A stretch of DNA of 18,571 nucleotides from an uncultured Oscillospiraceae bacterium (GTDB lineage: Bacteria; Bacillota; Clostridia; Oscillospirales; Oscillospiraceae), in NCBI GenBank assembly GCA_934565775.1, contig CAKTIN010000037.1, positions 1 through 18,571 of the forward strand. Direction: 5' to 3'. The position numbers and the translations under genes are program-made. The notes under the pieces are model-generated. The model was given only the letters and a program-made list of their open reading frames with translations. It searched no databases and was not told the origin of the DNA. Of the stretch, positions 1-7,420 are shown piece by piece. Positions within the stretch are counted from its first letter, which is position 1; every line of letters starts with the position of its first letter.

Positions 1-77
1 TCCATCGGCGTGCTGGCCTTTGGCAATCAGTACGCGCTGAAGGAGCTGTATGTGCCGCAGGGCGTCAGCGAGATCGG
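1..77 (+). repeat. Direct repeat copy A inside the BspA-like gene
   Basis: Bases 1-77 are identical to bases 511-587, an offset of exactly 510 bp (170 codons). The window starts inside the repeat, so the left edge of the identical tract is not visible. After base 77 the two copies remain homologous but carry many silent and some amino-acid differences. Confidence 0.95.
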
Positions 78-693
78 CAACAATGCCTTCAAGGGCTGCA
101 AGAACGTGACGCTGAACGTGGCCGAGGGAACCTACGCCGAGACCTACGCCAAGGAGAACAACATTCCTTACGTCACCCGGCCCTATGTGTCCAATGTGAT
201 TGCTACCGGCGCCTGCGGCGAGAGCGCGACCTGGGCCCTGTACGACAGCGGCAAGCTGGTCATCAGCGGCAGCGGCGCGGTGCAGGATTACAAGAGCCAG
301 CTGGTGACCCCCTGGGTCTCCTACCGGGACTCCATCAAGGCCATTGAGATCGGGGCGGAGATCACCTCCATCGGCCGGTACGCCTTCTCTCATCTGTATG
401 AGGTGAAGAGCATCGCCTTTGCCGAGGGCAGCAAGGTGGAGAAGATCGACGTAACGGGCTTCTACTACGATTTCAACGTAACTGCCATCGTGCTGCCGGA
501 GACCGTGCGGTCCATCGGCGTGCTGGCCTTTGGCAATCAGTACGCGCTGAAGGAGCTGTATGTGCCGCAGGGCGTCAGCGAGATCGGGGCCAACGCCTTT
601 AAGAGCTGCAGAAATCTGACTCTGAACGTGGCCGCCGGGAGCTATGCCGAGGCCTACGCCAAGGAGAACAACATCCCCTATACCACAAGATAA
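1..693 (+). CDS. BspA-like leucine-rich-repeat surface protein, C-terminal part (5' end outside window)
   Basis: The reading frame is open from base 1, so this is the tail of a longer gene; 230 codons are visible before the TAA at 691-693. It carries BspA-type leucine-rich repeats (pattern SIGxxAFxxxxxLKELYVPxGVSEIG) alternating with a block of the form TGACGxxxTWxLYDSGKLxISGSGxxxDY, which recurs in large secreted proteins of gut Firmicutes. Two copies of a 170-residue unit are visible: residues 1-60 hold the end of one, and the next complete unit ends at the C terminus (IPYVTR and IPYTTR close the two units). No sortase signal, SLH domain or membrane anchor follows, so any anchor or signal peptide must lie upstream. 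Family members are thought to act in surface adhesion or protein-protein contact; the ligand cannot be inferred. The gene ends 72 bp before tagD, with a hairpin in the gap, so it is probably a separate unit from the polysaccharide operon. Confidence 0.85.
   Translation, partial: SIGVLAFGNQYALKELYVPQGVSEIGNNAFKGCKNVTLNVAEGTYAETYAKENNIPYVTRPYVSNVIATGACGESATWALYDSGKLVISGSGAVQDYKSQLVTPWVSYRDSIKAIEIGAEITSIGRYAFSHLYEVKSIAFAEGSKVEKIDVTGFYYDFNVTAIVLPETVRSIGVLAFGNQYALKELYVPQGVSEIGANAFKSCRNLTLNVAAGSYAEAYAKENNIPYTTR
511..587 (+). repeat. Direct repeat copy B inside the BspA-like gene
   Basis: Identical over 77 bp to bases 1-77. It encodes the leucine-rich segment SIGVLAFGNQYALKELY and what follows, up to EIG. 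Beyond 587 the copies diverge, so the tract looks recently homogenised relative to its right flank. Confidence 0.95.
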
Positions 694-708
694 GATCCAA
701 GAATCCAT

Positions 709-739
709 CCCCTGCTCTGCGCAGACCGCAGGGCAGGGG
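709..739 (+). terminator. GC-rich hairpin between the BspA-like gene and tagD; possible terminator without a T run
   Basis: Arms 709-721 (cccctgctctgcg) and 727-739 (cgcagggcagggg) pair over 13 positions with one G-U pair around a 5-base loop. No T run follows (the next bases are acccatg). This is a poor match to a classical intrinsic terminator; it may be a weak terminator, an mRNA 3'-end stabiliser, or a structure that lets some transcription through to tagD. No convincing -35/-10 pair is visible between it and tagD. Confidence 0.45.
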
Positions 740-765
740 ACCCATGCTACAAGTGCGGAGGAAAA

Positions 766-1173
766 ATGAGACGGGTCATCACCTACGGAACCTTTGATCT
801 GCTGCATTATGGCCATATCAATCTGCTGCGCCGGGCAAGGGCTCTGGGGGATTACCTGATCGTCGCCCTCTCCACCGACGGCTTTAACCGGAAGGAAAAG
901 CATAAGGCCACCTATTTCACCTATGACCAGCGCAAGCAGCTGTTGGAATCGATCCGTTATGTGGATCTGGTGATTCCGGAGGACTGCTGGGAGCAGAAGC
1001 GGACGGATATGCACCAATACCAGGTGGACGTCTTTGTCATGGGAGACGACTGGAAAGGAAAATTTGACGGGCTGACCGACGAGGGGGTCGAGGTGGTGTA
1101 TCTGCCGAGAACGCCGGAGATCAGCACCAGCCAGATCAAGTCCGACCTCCACGGGACCGGGGAGGGGCTATGA
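766..1173 (+). CDS. tagD: Glycerol-3-phosphate cytidylyltransferase (TagD/TarD family)
   Basis: This enzyme condenses CTP with sn-glycerol-3-phosphate to give CDP-glycerol and pyrophosphate in the cytoplasm. At 135 residues it is close to the usual size of about 130. Family signatures are clear: the N-terminal YGTFDLLHYGH segment (residues 7-17) with the nucleotide-binding HxGH motif at 14-17, and RTPEISTSQIK at 115-125, the cytidylyltransferase RTxGISTT-like motif. The ATG at 766 has a good GGAGGA ribosome binding site at 757-762. It is the first gene of the polysaccharide operon, and its stop overlaps the LicD start by 4 bp (ATGA). CDP-glycerol normally feeds teichoic acid polymerases, but no TagB/TagF-type enzyme is present here; the adjacent LicD protein is the likely consumer (inference). 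FAD synthetase and ethanolamine-phosphate cytidylyltransferase are relatives, but the motif details favour TagD. Confidence 0.93.
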   Translation: MRRVITYGTFDLLHYGHINLLRRARALGDYLIVALSTDGFNRKEKHKATYFTYDQRKQLLESIRYVDLVIPEDCWEQKRTDMHQYQVDVFVMGDDWKGKFDGLTDEGVEVVYLPRTPEISTSQIKSDLHGTGEGL

Positions 1174-2012
1174 CAGACGAATCTCAGAGCTTTGACCGGG
1201 AGCTGAAGGCAAAGCTGCTGGAAATGCTGGCCTGGTTTCATGATTTCTGCGGGGCTCACGGCCTGCGGTACTACGTCCTTGGCGGCACCATGCTGGGGGC
1301 GGTGCGGCACCGGGGCTTTATCCCCTGGGACGACGATATTGACATTGGAATGCCCCGGGCCGACTATGAGCGGCTTGCCGCAGAAATGGCCGGGGCGGAG
1401 ACGGGAAAGTACCGGCTGGAAACGCCCCGCTCCCCGGCGGCGGATTTCCTGTATACCTTTTCCAAGCTTTACGATACTACCACGACCCTGGTGGAAAATA
1501 CCAGAAAGCGGACCCGGCGGGGGGTCTATCTGGACCTGTTTCCCCTGGACGGCCTGGGGGACACCTGGGAGGAGAGCAAACGGCGGTTCCGGCCCATCAA
1601 TCTCCGGTTCGATCTCCTGCTGGCCCGGGCTGCGGGCGTGCGAAGCGGGCGCAGCGGCTGGAAGAATCTGGCTGTGCGCCTGGCGCCGCTGCTCCCGGAC
1701 GGGCTTGTGGAGAACAAGGCCCTCCAGCGGCGCATTGACGAGCTGTGCCGGGAGCGGGACTTTGACAGGTGCAAATACGGGGGAAACCTCCTGGGGGCCT
1801 GGCGCTTCAAGGAGGTCATGGAGCGCCGGATCATGGGCGAGCCCACCCCCTATTCCTTTGAGGGGCTCACCGTGTACGGCGCGGAGCACGGGGAGGAATA
1901 CCTGACCCATCTGTATGGGGACTGGCGGACCCTGCCCCCGCCGGAGCAGCGGGTGACGCACCACGATTTTCTGCTCTGCGACCTGCATCGATCTTATTTG
2001 GAACAGCCGTAG
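1170..2012 (+). CDS. LicD-family phosphotransferase (possible phosphoglycerol transferase)
   Basis: LicD proteins belong to the nucleotidyltransferase-fold superfamily that includes fukutin; they move a phospho-alcohol from a CDP-activated donor onto a sugar. Residues 36-63 carry the hallmark: GGTMLGAVRHRGFIPWDDDI, then the remaining metal-binding aspartate (acidic cluster D54-D55-D56-x-D58). A second conserved block, GVYLDLFPLDGLGD, lies at 118-131, and the typical C-terminal YLTHLYGDW at 244-252 precedes a PPPEQR..HH segment. Length (280 residues) is usual and no membrane segment is evident, so it is probably cytoplasmic or membrane-associated and acts on lipid-linked repeat units. It overlaps tagD by 4 bp, implying translational coupling. 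Classical LicD uses CDP-choline, but no choline uptake or activation genes are seen, whereas a CDP-glycerol synthase is immediately upstream; I therefore infer glycerol-phosphate transfer. Family assignment is firm, substrate is not. Confidence 0.9.
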   Translation: MTDESQSFDRELKAKLLEMLAWFHDFCGAHGLRYYVLGGTMLGAVRHRGFIPWDDDIDIGMPRADYERLAAEMAGAETGKYRLETPRSPAADFLYTFSKLYDTTTTLVENTRKRTRRGVYLDLFPLDGLGDTWEESKRRFRPINLRFDLLLARAAGVRSGRSGWKNLAVRLAPLLPDGLVENKALQRRIDELCRERDFDRCKYGGNLLGAWRFKEVMERRIMGEPTPYSFEGLTVYGAEHGEEYLTHLYGDWRTLPPPEQRVTHHDFLLCDLHRSYLEQP

Positions 2013-2022
2013 GAGGTGTGTT

Positions 2023-3252
2023 ATGAAGGTACTGCAAATCAATACCGTCTGCGGAAGAGGCAGCACCGGAAGAATCGCCACCGACCTGCTGGCCTGCCTG
2101 AAGGCCCGGGGGCACACCGGGAAGATCGCCTACGGCGTGGGCCCGGCTCTTCGCGCCCTGCCGGAGGAGCAGCTCCGGATCGGCGGCCCGGGGTCGTATT
2201 GGACCCACAATCTGCTCTCCCGGCTGACAGACCGGGAGGGGCAGTTTTCCGCCGGGGCGACCCGGACCCTCCTGCGGGCGATCGAGGCCGAGGGGCCGGA
2301 CGTGATCCATCTGCACAATCTCCATGGGCATTATCTGAACTATCCCCTGCTGTTTGACGCACTGAAGGCGTGGAGGGTGCCGGTAGTCTGGACCCTCCAT
2401 GACTGCTGGGCCTTTACGGGGCACTGCGCCCATTTTTCCACTCTGGGGTGCGGACAGTGGAAAACCGGCTGCCAGAATTGCGGCGGACTTCGCAGCTACC
2501 CGGTCTGTTATACCGGGGGGCGGGTGTCTGCGAATTTTGCCGATAAGCGCCGGAGCTTTACGGGGCTGGAGCGGATGGTCCTGGTCACGCCCTCCCGCTG
2601 GCTGGCCGGGCTGACGCGGGAGAGCTTCCTGCGGGAGTACCCGGTGCGGGTGATCCCCAACGGAATCGACCTGTCCGTTTTTCAGGGAAAAACCGGGGCG
2701 GACTTCCGCCGCCGGTACCATCTGGAGGGCAAGCGCCTGCTTCTGGGCGTCGCCGGGACCTGGACGGAGCGAAAGGGCTATTCCGACTTCCTGCGCCTGG
2801 CGGCGCTTCTGCCGGAGGACCAGAGGCTGGTGCTGGTGGGCCTCAGCGAGAAGCAGGCCCGGGGCCTGCCCGGCTCCGTCGTCGCCGTGGAAAAGACGGA
2901 CAGCCCGGGGGCGCTGGCGGAGATCTACGCGGCGGCGGACGTATTTCTGAATTTTACCTATGAGGATAACTTCCCCACGGTGAACCTGGAGGCCATGGCC
3001 TGCGGCACGCCGGTCATTACCTACCGCACCGGGGGCAGCGTGGAGCCCATTACGGAGAAAACCGGCTTTGTGGTGGACCAGGGGGACTTTCTGGGGGCCT
3101 ATGGTCTGGCGGACCGGGCGGGGCGCCTGGACCGGAGCGAGATCCAAAGGGCCGCCCGGGCCTACCGGGCGGAGGACCGATACGGGGACTATCTGGCGCT
3201 TTATGAGGCGCTGGTATCCCGATCTGGAGCGGAAGAGGGCATATGGAAATAA
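2023..3252 (+). CDS. Glycosyltransferase, GT4 family, with a cysteine-rich N-terminal insert (WcaC-like)
   Basis: A retaining GT-B glycosyltransferase predicted to add a sugar to the growing undecaprenyl-linked repeat unit at the inner face of the membrane. The N-terminal domain begins MKVLQINTVCGRGSTGRIA with the glycine-rich donor/acceptor loop, followed by DVIHLHNLHGHYLNY (93-107) and VVWTLHDCWAFTGHCAHF (121-138). Cysteines at 128, 135, 143, 150 and 153 form a cluster resembling that in WcaC-type colanic-acid transferases. The C-terminal domain has IPNGID (211-216), the AGTWTERKGYSDF hinge (244-256) and the catalytic E-x7-E region YEDNFPTVNLEAMACGTPVI (313-332). Its 409 residues are normal. 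The AGGAGGT site at 2011-2017 overlaps the licD stop and selects the ATG at 2023. The 3' end overlaps the next gene by 10 bp. The sugar transferred cannot be read from the sequence; FucNAc is one candidate given capEFG. Confidence 0.9.
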   Translation: MKVLQINTVCGRGSTGRIATDLLACLKARGHTGKIAYGVGPALRALPEEQLRIGGPGSYWTHNLLSRLTDREGQFSAGATRTLLRAIEAEGPDVIHLHNLHGHYLNYPLLFDALKAWRVPVVWTLHDCWAFTGHCAHFSTLGCGQWKTGCQNCGGLRSYPVCYTGGRVSANFADKRRSFTGLERMVLVTPSRWLAGLTRESFLREYPVRVIPNGIDLSVFQGKTGADFRRRYHLEGKRLLLGVAGTWTERKGYSDFLRLAALLPEDQRLVLVGLSEKQARGLPGSVVAVEKTDSPGALAEIYAAADVFLNFTYEDNFPTVNLEAMACGTPVITYRTGGSVEPITEKTGFVVDQGDFLGAYGLADRAGRLDRSEIQRAARAYRAEDRYGDYLALYEALVSRSGAEEGIWK

Positions 3253-4457
3253 AAAAGCGATTTTTGAATATGGAGAAGTGGTTCGCGCCGCTTTTGTTCC
3301 TTTTCTCCCTGGATGTGTGGAACCTGTCCGGCCTGCTGCTGACACTGACGCTGGTGCTGTTTTTTGCACTGTTCTGGAACGAAATCCGGCTGGACCGGCT
3401 GGCGCTGGCGCTGCTGGTGTTTTCTGCGGGCTATACCCTGAGCGTGTTTTACTATGAGGGGCTGTCGCTGGACGGCGTCATCAAATATGCCATCGCCCCC
3501 TGGGGGAGCTATGTGCTGGGGTACAATTACCTGCGCCTGAATGAGAAGGCCTCGGTCACGCGGCTTGCGGAGCTGCTTCTGACCGGCTTTTTCCTCCACG
3601 GCGCGTTGAATCTGGCGGCGTCCGTGCAGCGGTTCGGGCTGAATTTCAACCATGCCTTCCGGCTGGCCTTTGATTTTTGGCAGGGGCGGACCATCTCCGT
3701 GACTACCGCCGCCCTGTACTATTCTCCGCTGACGGTCCTGGCCCTGGGCTGGCTGTTTACGGAGAAGAGCCGGTGGAAGCGGGCTCTGGCGGCCTTGATC
3801 CTGGGCATCGGCCTGTTTGCGACGATGCTGTACCAGAACCGGACGCTGCCGGTGGTCCTGCTCCTGGTGGGCGCGGCCGGGCTTGGGGGCTATTTCCTGG
3901 ACCGGGCGGTGCCCGCCGGGCGGAAGCGCCGCCTGGCCGGGGGCGGCGCGGCGGTGCTGGGGGTGCTTTTGCTGCTCTGGCTCACCGATCTGGGGGGGCT
4001 GCGCACCTGGCTTCAGGGAACCGCCCTGTACGCGCGCATGACCGGCGCCACCGGGGAGAGAGGCAGCCGCCTTGCGATCTGGATCAGCTTCCTGCGGGGA
4101 AGCGCCTGGAAATACCCCTTCGGGGGAAATCAGATCATGCTGTACAATGACAGCCACTATGCCCACAACTGCTGGCTGGATATTTACCGCCGGACCGGCG
4201 CTGTGCCCTTCCTCACTGCGGCGGCGTTTACGCTGGCGGCTGCCGGGACGACCCGGACCTTTGCCCGGCGGTGCCGGACAGACGGCCGGGAGAACGGCAG
4301 GCTCCTGGGCCTTACGCTTTTGGGAATTCTGCTGATCTTTTCGGCGGAGCCGGTGATGGAGGCCAATCCCTATGTCTTTTACATCCCGCTGCTGCTGGTG
4401 GGCGCCATGCGGGGGCGGCTGGCCGGTCTGCCCCGGGGGGAGGAGACGCCGCTATGA
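3243..4457 (+). CDS. Polytopic membrane protein, Wzy polymerase / O-antigen ligase-like
   Basis: A 404-residue hydrophobic protein with roughly ten membrane segments, for example around residues 14-45, 52-70, 80-95, 108-125, 155-172, 180-196, 202-218, 232-247, 318-336 and 355-388. A larger hydrophilic loop at about 250-315 holds GSRLAIWISFLRGSAW and YNDSHYAHNCWLDIYRRTG, where the histidine/asparagine pair (H309, N310) resembles the HN motif in the large external loop of O-antigen ligase and Wzy proteins. A conserved-looking arginine in QNRTLPVV (198-205) fits the same fold. The predicted role is polymerising lipid-linked repeat units on the outer face of the membrane. In a monoderm a WaaL-type lipid A ligase role is unlikely, so polymerase is preferred. 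The start overlaps the preceding GT4 gene by 10 bp, and the 3' end overlaps the next start as ATGA. Sequence drift in this family is high, so the call rests on topology and context. Confidence 0.78.
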   Translation: MEIKKRFLNMEKWFAPLLFLFSLDVWNLSGLLLTLTLVLFFALFWNEIRLDRLALALLVFSAGYTLSVFYYEGLSLDGVIKYAIAPWGSYVLGYNYLRLNEKASVTRLAELLLTGFFLHGALNLAASVQRFGLNFNHAFRLAFDFWQGRTISVTTAALYYSPLTVLALGWLFTEKSRWKRALAALILGIGLFATMLYQNRTLPVVLLLVGAAGLGGYFLDRAVPAGRKRRLAGGGAAVLGVLLLLWLTDLGGLRTWLQGTALYARMTGATGERGSRLAIWISFLRGSAWKYPFGGNQIMLYNDSHYAHNCWLDIYRRTGAVPFLTAAAFTLAAAGTTRTFARRCRTDGRENGRLLGLTLLGILLIFSAEPVMEANPYVFYIPLLLVGAMRGRLAGLPRGEETPL

Positions 4458-5611
4458 AGGTCGTGTTTGTTTCCAATTATCTGTCCCATCATCAGAAGCC
4501 CTTCTGCGACGCCATGCAGGCCCTGTGCGGGGAGGAGTTTGCCTTTGTCGCCACTAAGACCATCAACGAAAAGCGAATTCGGATGGGGTGGCGGTCGGAC
4601 CCCGCGCCCTATCTCGTCCCGGCCTACCTGGGCGGCGAGGCGGAGGAGCGGGCCCTGGCCCTGGCCTGGGAGGCGGATGTGGTCATCCTGGGCAGCGCCC
4701 CGGACCGGTATCTGGCCCGGCGGCTGCGGGCGGGGCGGCTGACCTTCCGGTATTCCGAGCGGCTGTATAAGGACGGCCTGGACTGGAAGCGGCTGCCCCG
4801 GGCTCTGGCCGGTGCGTGGCTGCACCACGGGCGCTTTCAGCGCAGGCCGGTGTATATGCTGTGCGCCAGCGCCTATACCGCAGGGGACTGCGCCCGCTTC
4901 GGAAATTATCTGGGCCGGACCTACCGGTGGGGCTATTTCCCGGCGGTGCCCCGGTATTCGGATCTGGAGGACCTGCTGGCCCGGAAGAACCGGACCGCGA
5001 TCCTCTGGGCGGGGCGGTTCCTGCCGCTGAAGCACCCGGAGGTCTGCGTGGAGGCCGCCCGGCGGCTGAAGGCGGAGGGCCTGCCCTTTACCCTGGAGCT
5101 TATCGGCTCCGGGGAGCTGGAGCCGGAGCTGCGGCGCCGGGTGGTCCAGGCCGGTCTGGAGGACCGGGTCCGCTTTCTGGGGACCATGCCCCCGGAGGCG
5201 GTGCGGACCCATATGGAGCGGGCCGGAATTTATCTCTTTACCAGCGGGCCCCAGGAGGGCTGGGGCGCGGTGCTGAACGAGGCCATGAGCAGCGCCTGTG
5301 CCGTGGTGGCCAGTGCCGCCGCCGGTTCCACCCCCTTCCTGGTCCGGGACGGGGAAAACGGCTGCGTCTACTCCGGCGCGGACCCGGAGGGGCTGTACCG
5401 GGCGGTGCGGGCCCTGCTGGAGGACCCGGACCGGCAGACCCGGCTGGGGCGGCGGGCCTATGAGACCATGGCCGGGCTCTGGAATCCGGAGACGGCGGCC
5501 CGGCGCATTCTGGCGCTGTCTCAGGCGATTTTGGACGGAGACCCCGCCCCCGCGCTGTTTGCGGAGGGGCCGTGCAGTCCGGCGCCGTGCATCCGGGAGG
5601 ATCAGGATTAA
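4454..5611 (+). CDS. Glycosyltransferase, GT4 family
   Basis: Second retaining GT-B enzyme of the operon, 385 residues. The start is set at the ATG at 4454, which overlaps the preceding TGA (ATGA) and follows GGAGGAG at 4439-4445; the frame is open further upstream, but that stretch lies inside the membrane-protein gene. The N terminus MKVVFVSNYLSHHQKPFCDA is typical of a GT4 acceptor domain with its HH pair. The C-terminal domain shows ILWAGRFLPLKHPEVCVEAA (183-202), LELIGSGELEPELR (214-227), VRFLGTMP (239-246) and the catalytic EGWGAVLNEAMSSACAVVAS (268-287) with E268 and E276 as the expected E-x7-E pair. The likely role is sugar transfer onto the lipid-linked repeat unit; donor and linkage are unknown. 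The last 25 residues are proline- and cysteine-rich (CSPAPC) and look like a non-conserved tail. Confidence 0.88.
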   Translation: MKVVFVSNYLSHHQKPFCDAMQALCGEEFAFVATKTINEKRIRMGWRSDPAPYLVPAYLGGEAEERALALAWEADVVILGSAPDRYLARRLRAGRLTFRYSERLYKDGLDWKRLPRALAGAWLHHGRFQRRPVYMLCASAYTAGDCARFGNYLGRTYRWGYFPAVPRYSDLEDLLARKNRTAILWAGRFLPLKHPEVCVEAARRLKAEGLPFTLELIGSGELEPELRRRVVQAGLEDRVRFLGTMPPEAVRTHMERAGIYLFTSGPQEGWGAVLNEAMSSACAVVASAAAGSTPFLVRDGENGCVYSGADPEGLYRAVRALLEDPDRQTRLGRRAYETMAGLWNPETAARRILALSQAILDGDPAPALFAEGPCSPAPCIREDQD

Positions 5612-5613
5612 AT

Positions 5614-6123
5614 ATGAAGCTGAAAACATTAAAACGGCGCGCCGTGCTGCGCCTGGTCAACGGCATTCTGGCCGGGACCCATTCCTTTGCCGCGAAACGC
5701 AGGCTCCTTTGCTCCATCGGCTATGAGATCGGAGCGGGAACCAAGATCGTGGGCCCGCTGTTCTGCACGGGGACGCTGAAGATCGGGGCGGACTGCTGGA
5801 TCGGCCGGGGCCTGACAGTCCACGGCAACGGCCTGGTCTGCATCGGCGACCGGTGCGACCTGGCCCCGGATGTCACCTTCCTCACCGGAGGCCACCGGAT
5901 CGGCGGCCCGGAGAGAAGGGCGGGGCAGGGGGAGACCTACCGGATCACCGTGGGGGACGGGGTCTGGATCGGCGCGCGGAGCACCGTCCTGCGATCCGTG
6001 ACCCTGGGCAGCGGCTGCGTCATCGGGGCCTGCGCCTGCGTGATCCGGGATATTCCCCCCCATACCTTGGCCGGCGGGGTCCCGGCGGCTGTGATGCGGG
6101 AGCTTGCCCATGAAGATCTCTGA
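5614..6123 (+). CDS. Hexapeptide-repeat acyltransferase (left-handed beta-helix O-acetyltransferase)
   Basis: A 169-residue protein of the LbetaH acyltransferase superfamily (WcaF/WcaB and galactoside acetyltransferase relatives), predicted to acetylate a sugar of the polysaccharide using acetyl-CoA. Hexapeptide repeats run from about residue 37 to 145 (for example IGAGTKIVGP, IGADCWIGRG, VGDGVWIGARSTV, LGSGCVIGAC). The conserved active-site-type histidine sits in TGGHRIG (H94), and the C terminus has the usual AGGVPAAVMREL. The ATG at 5614, 2 bp after the preceding stop, is preferred: AGGA at 5604-5607 lies just upstream, and the sequence MKLKTLKRRA gives a natural start, whereas an upstream in-frame GTG at 5572 lies inside the GT4 gene. 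The 3' end overlaps the flippase gene by 14 bp. Serine acetyltransferase is a relative but would need a longer N-terminal domain. Confidence 0.87.
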   Translation: MKLKTLKRRAVLRLVNGILAGTHSFAAKRRLLCSIGYEIGAGTKIVGPLFCTGTLKIGADCWIGRGLTVHGNGLVCIGDRCDLAPDVTFLTGGHRIGGPERRAGQGETYRITVGDGVWIGARSTVLRSVTLGSGCVIGACACVIRDIPPHTLAGGVPAAVMRELAHEDL

Positions 6124-7420
6124 CTATTTGAAGCACCGGGTGGTGGCGAACGCCGGGTGGATCATCGCCGGGCGGATGGCGAACAAGGTTCTGGCCTTCC
6201 TGGTGGGAATTCTGACGGCCCGCTATCTGGGGCCGGACCATTACGGCGTAATTAACTACGCCGCCGCCTATACGACCTTTTTCGCCTCCATCTGCTCGCT
6301 GGGGATCAACTCCATCCTGGTCAAGGAATTTGTGGAGCATCCGGAGCAGGAGGGGGAGATCATCGGCACCACCGTGGTCCTCCAGACGCTCTCCGGCATT
6401 CTGTCGGCGGGTATGATTGTGGGGATCGTGTCGCTGATCGACCGAAGAGAGCCGCTGACCATCCTGGTGGTGGCCCTGTACAGCCTGGGGGCGGTGTTCC
6501 AGGTGGCCGGGACCCTGAGCTATTGGTTCCAGGCAAAACTAAGATCGAAATATCCGGCAATCGCATCGCTGCTTGCCTATTTGCTGACCTCTGCCTATAA
6601 GATCTTTCTGCTGGCGTCGGGGAAGAGCATTCTGTGGTTCGCGGTGGCGAATTCCGCGGAATATCTGGTGGTGGCGGTGTTTTTGTACGCCGTATACCGG
6701 AAGCAGAACGGCCCGCCTCTGCACTTTTCCCGGCAAAAGGCCGGGGAGCTGCTGCGCAGCAGCCGCAGCTTTATCCTCACCGGGCTGATGGTGTCGATCT
6801 ATGCCAGCACGGATAAGCTGATGCTTAAGCAGATGCTCTCCGAGGCTTCCGTGGGGTACTATTCTCTGGCGGCCTCGTTCAGCACCGCCTGGGCCTTTAT
6901 TCTCCAGGCCGTGATCGACTCGCTGTATCCCGGCATTGTCCAGGCGCGGAGCCTGAGCCTCCGGCGCTATGAGCGGCGGAACCGCCAGCTGTATGCCCTG
7001 GTCTTTTACGGCAGCACCCTCATGTCCCTGATCATGACCCTGGGTGCGGAGCCGCTGATCCGCACCCTGTATGGGCCGGCCTATCTCCCGGCAGTGGCGC
7101 CTCTGCGCATCATCGTCTGGTATACCGCCTTTTCCTATCTGGGGGTGGCCCGGAATGCCTGGATCGTCTGCGAGGGGCAGCAGCGCTATCTGAAGTACAT
7201 TTATCTCAGCTCGGCTCTGGCCAACGTGGGGCTCAACGCCCTGCTGATCCCCCGGTTCGGAGCCTCCGGCGCGGCGGCGGCCTCTCTGGTGACCCAGATG
7301 GTCACGATCTTCCTGCCCGCCGGGATCCGCCCCCTGCGGCCCAACGCCCGGCTGATGTGGGATGCGGTTCTGCTGCGGGATACGCTCCCCAGCCGAGAAA
7401 GAACAGAGGAGGAATCCTGA
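6110..7420 (+). CDS. Wzx-like polysaccharide flippase (oligosaccharide/polysaccharide transporter family)
   Basis: A 436-residue polytopic protein of the MOP (multidrug/oligosaccharidyl-lipid/polysaccharide) superfamily, expected to flip undecaprenyl-pyrophosphate-linked repeat units across the membrane. The opening region, with GRMANKVLAFLVGILTARYL followed by GPDHYG and the next helix, is typical of RfbX/Wzx: a first helix, then the LGPxxYG turn. About twelve hydrophobic helices follow, and the second half starts at about 210 with SRSFILTGLMVSIYASTDKL, a characteristic repeat of the first-half motif. ATG at 6110 is chosen over an in-frame TTG at 6104; GGGAG at 6098-6102 gives the better spacing. 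It overlaps the acyltransferase gene by 14 bp, and its TGA directly abuts the capE ATG. Presence of both Wzx-like and Wzy-like proteins points to a Wzy-dependent pathway rather than an ABC exporter. Confidence 0.9.
   Translation: MKISDYLKHRVVANAGWIIAGRMANKVLAFLVGILTARYLGPDHYGVINYAAAYTTFFASICSLGINSILVKEFVEHPEQEGEIIGTTVVLQTLSGILSAGMIVGIVSLIDRREPLTILVVALYSLGAVFQVAGTLSYWFQAKLRSKYPAIASLLAYLLTSAYKIFLLASGKSILWFAVANSAEYLVVAVFLYAVYRKQNGPPLHFSRQKAGELLRSSRSFILTGLMVSIYASTDKLMLKQMLSEASVGYYSLAASFSTAWAFILQAVIDSLYPGIVQARSLSLRRYERRNRQLYALVFYGSTLMSLIMTLGAEPLIRTLYGPAYLPAVAPLRIIVWYTAFSYLGVARNAWIVCEGQQRYLKYIYLSSALANVGLNALLIPRFGASGAAAASLVTQMVTIFLPAGIRPLRPNARLMWDAVLLRDTLPSRERTEEES

Noticed and set aside
766..2012. 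Classical wall teichoic acid operon based on tagD
   Set aside because: No tagA, tagB, tagF or tagO homologue is visible; the rest of the operon is a Wzx/Wzy-type polysaccharide pathway.
957..2117. Long minus-strand open frame opposite tagD, licD and the first GT4
   Set aside because: It is the complement of well-supported genes; its product is Pro/Gln/His/Arg-rich, as expected from GC-rich third positions, with no domain or convincing ribosome binding site.
4271..4453. Upstream in-frame extension of the second GT4 gene
   Set aside because: It would overlap the membrane-protein gene by over 180 bp and encodes Gly/Ala/Pro-rich sequence; the ATG at 4454 has a ribosome binding site and a normal GT4 N terminus.
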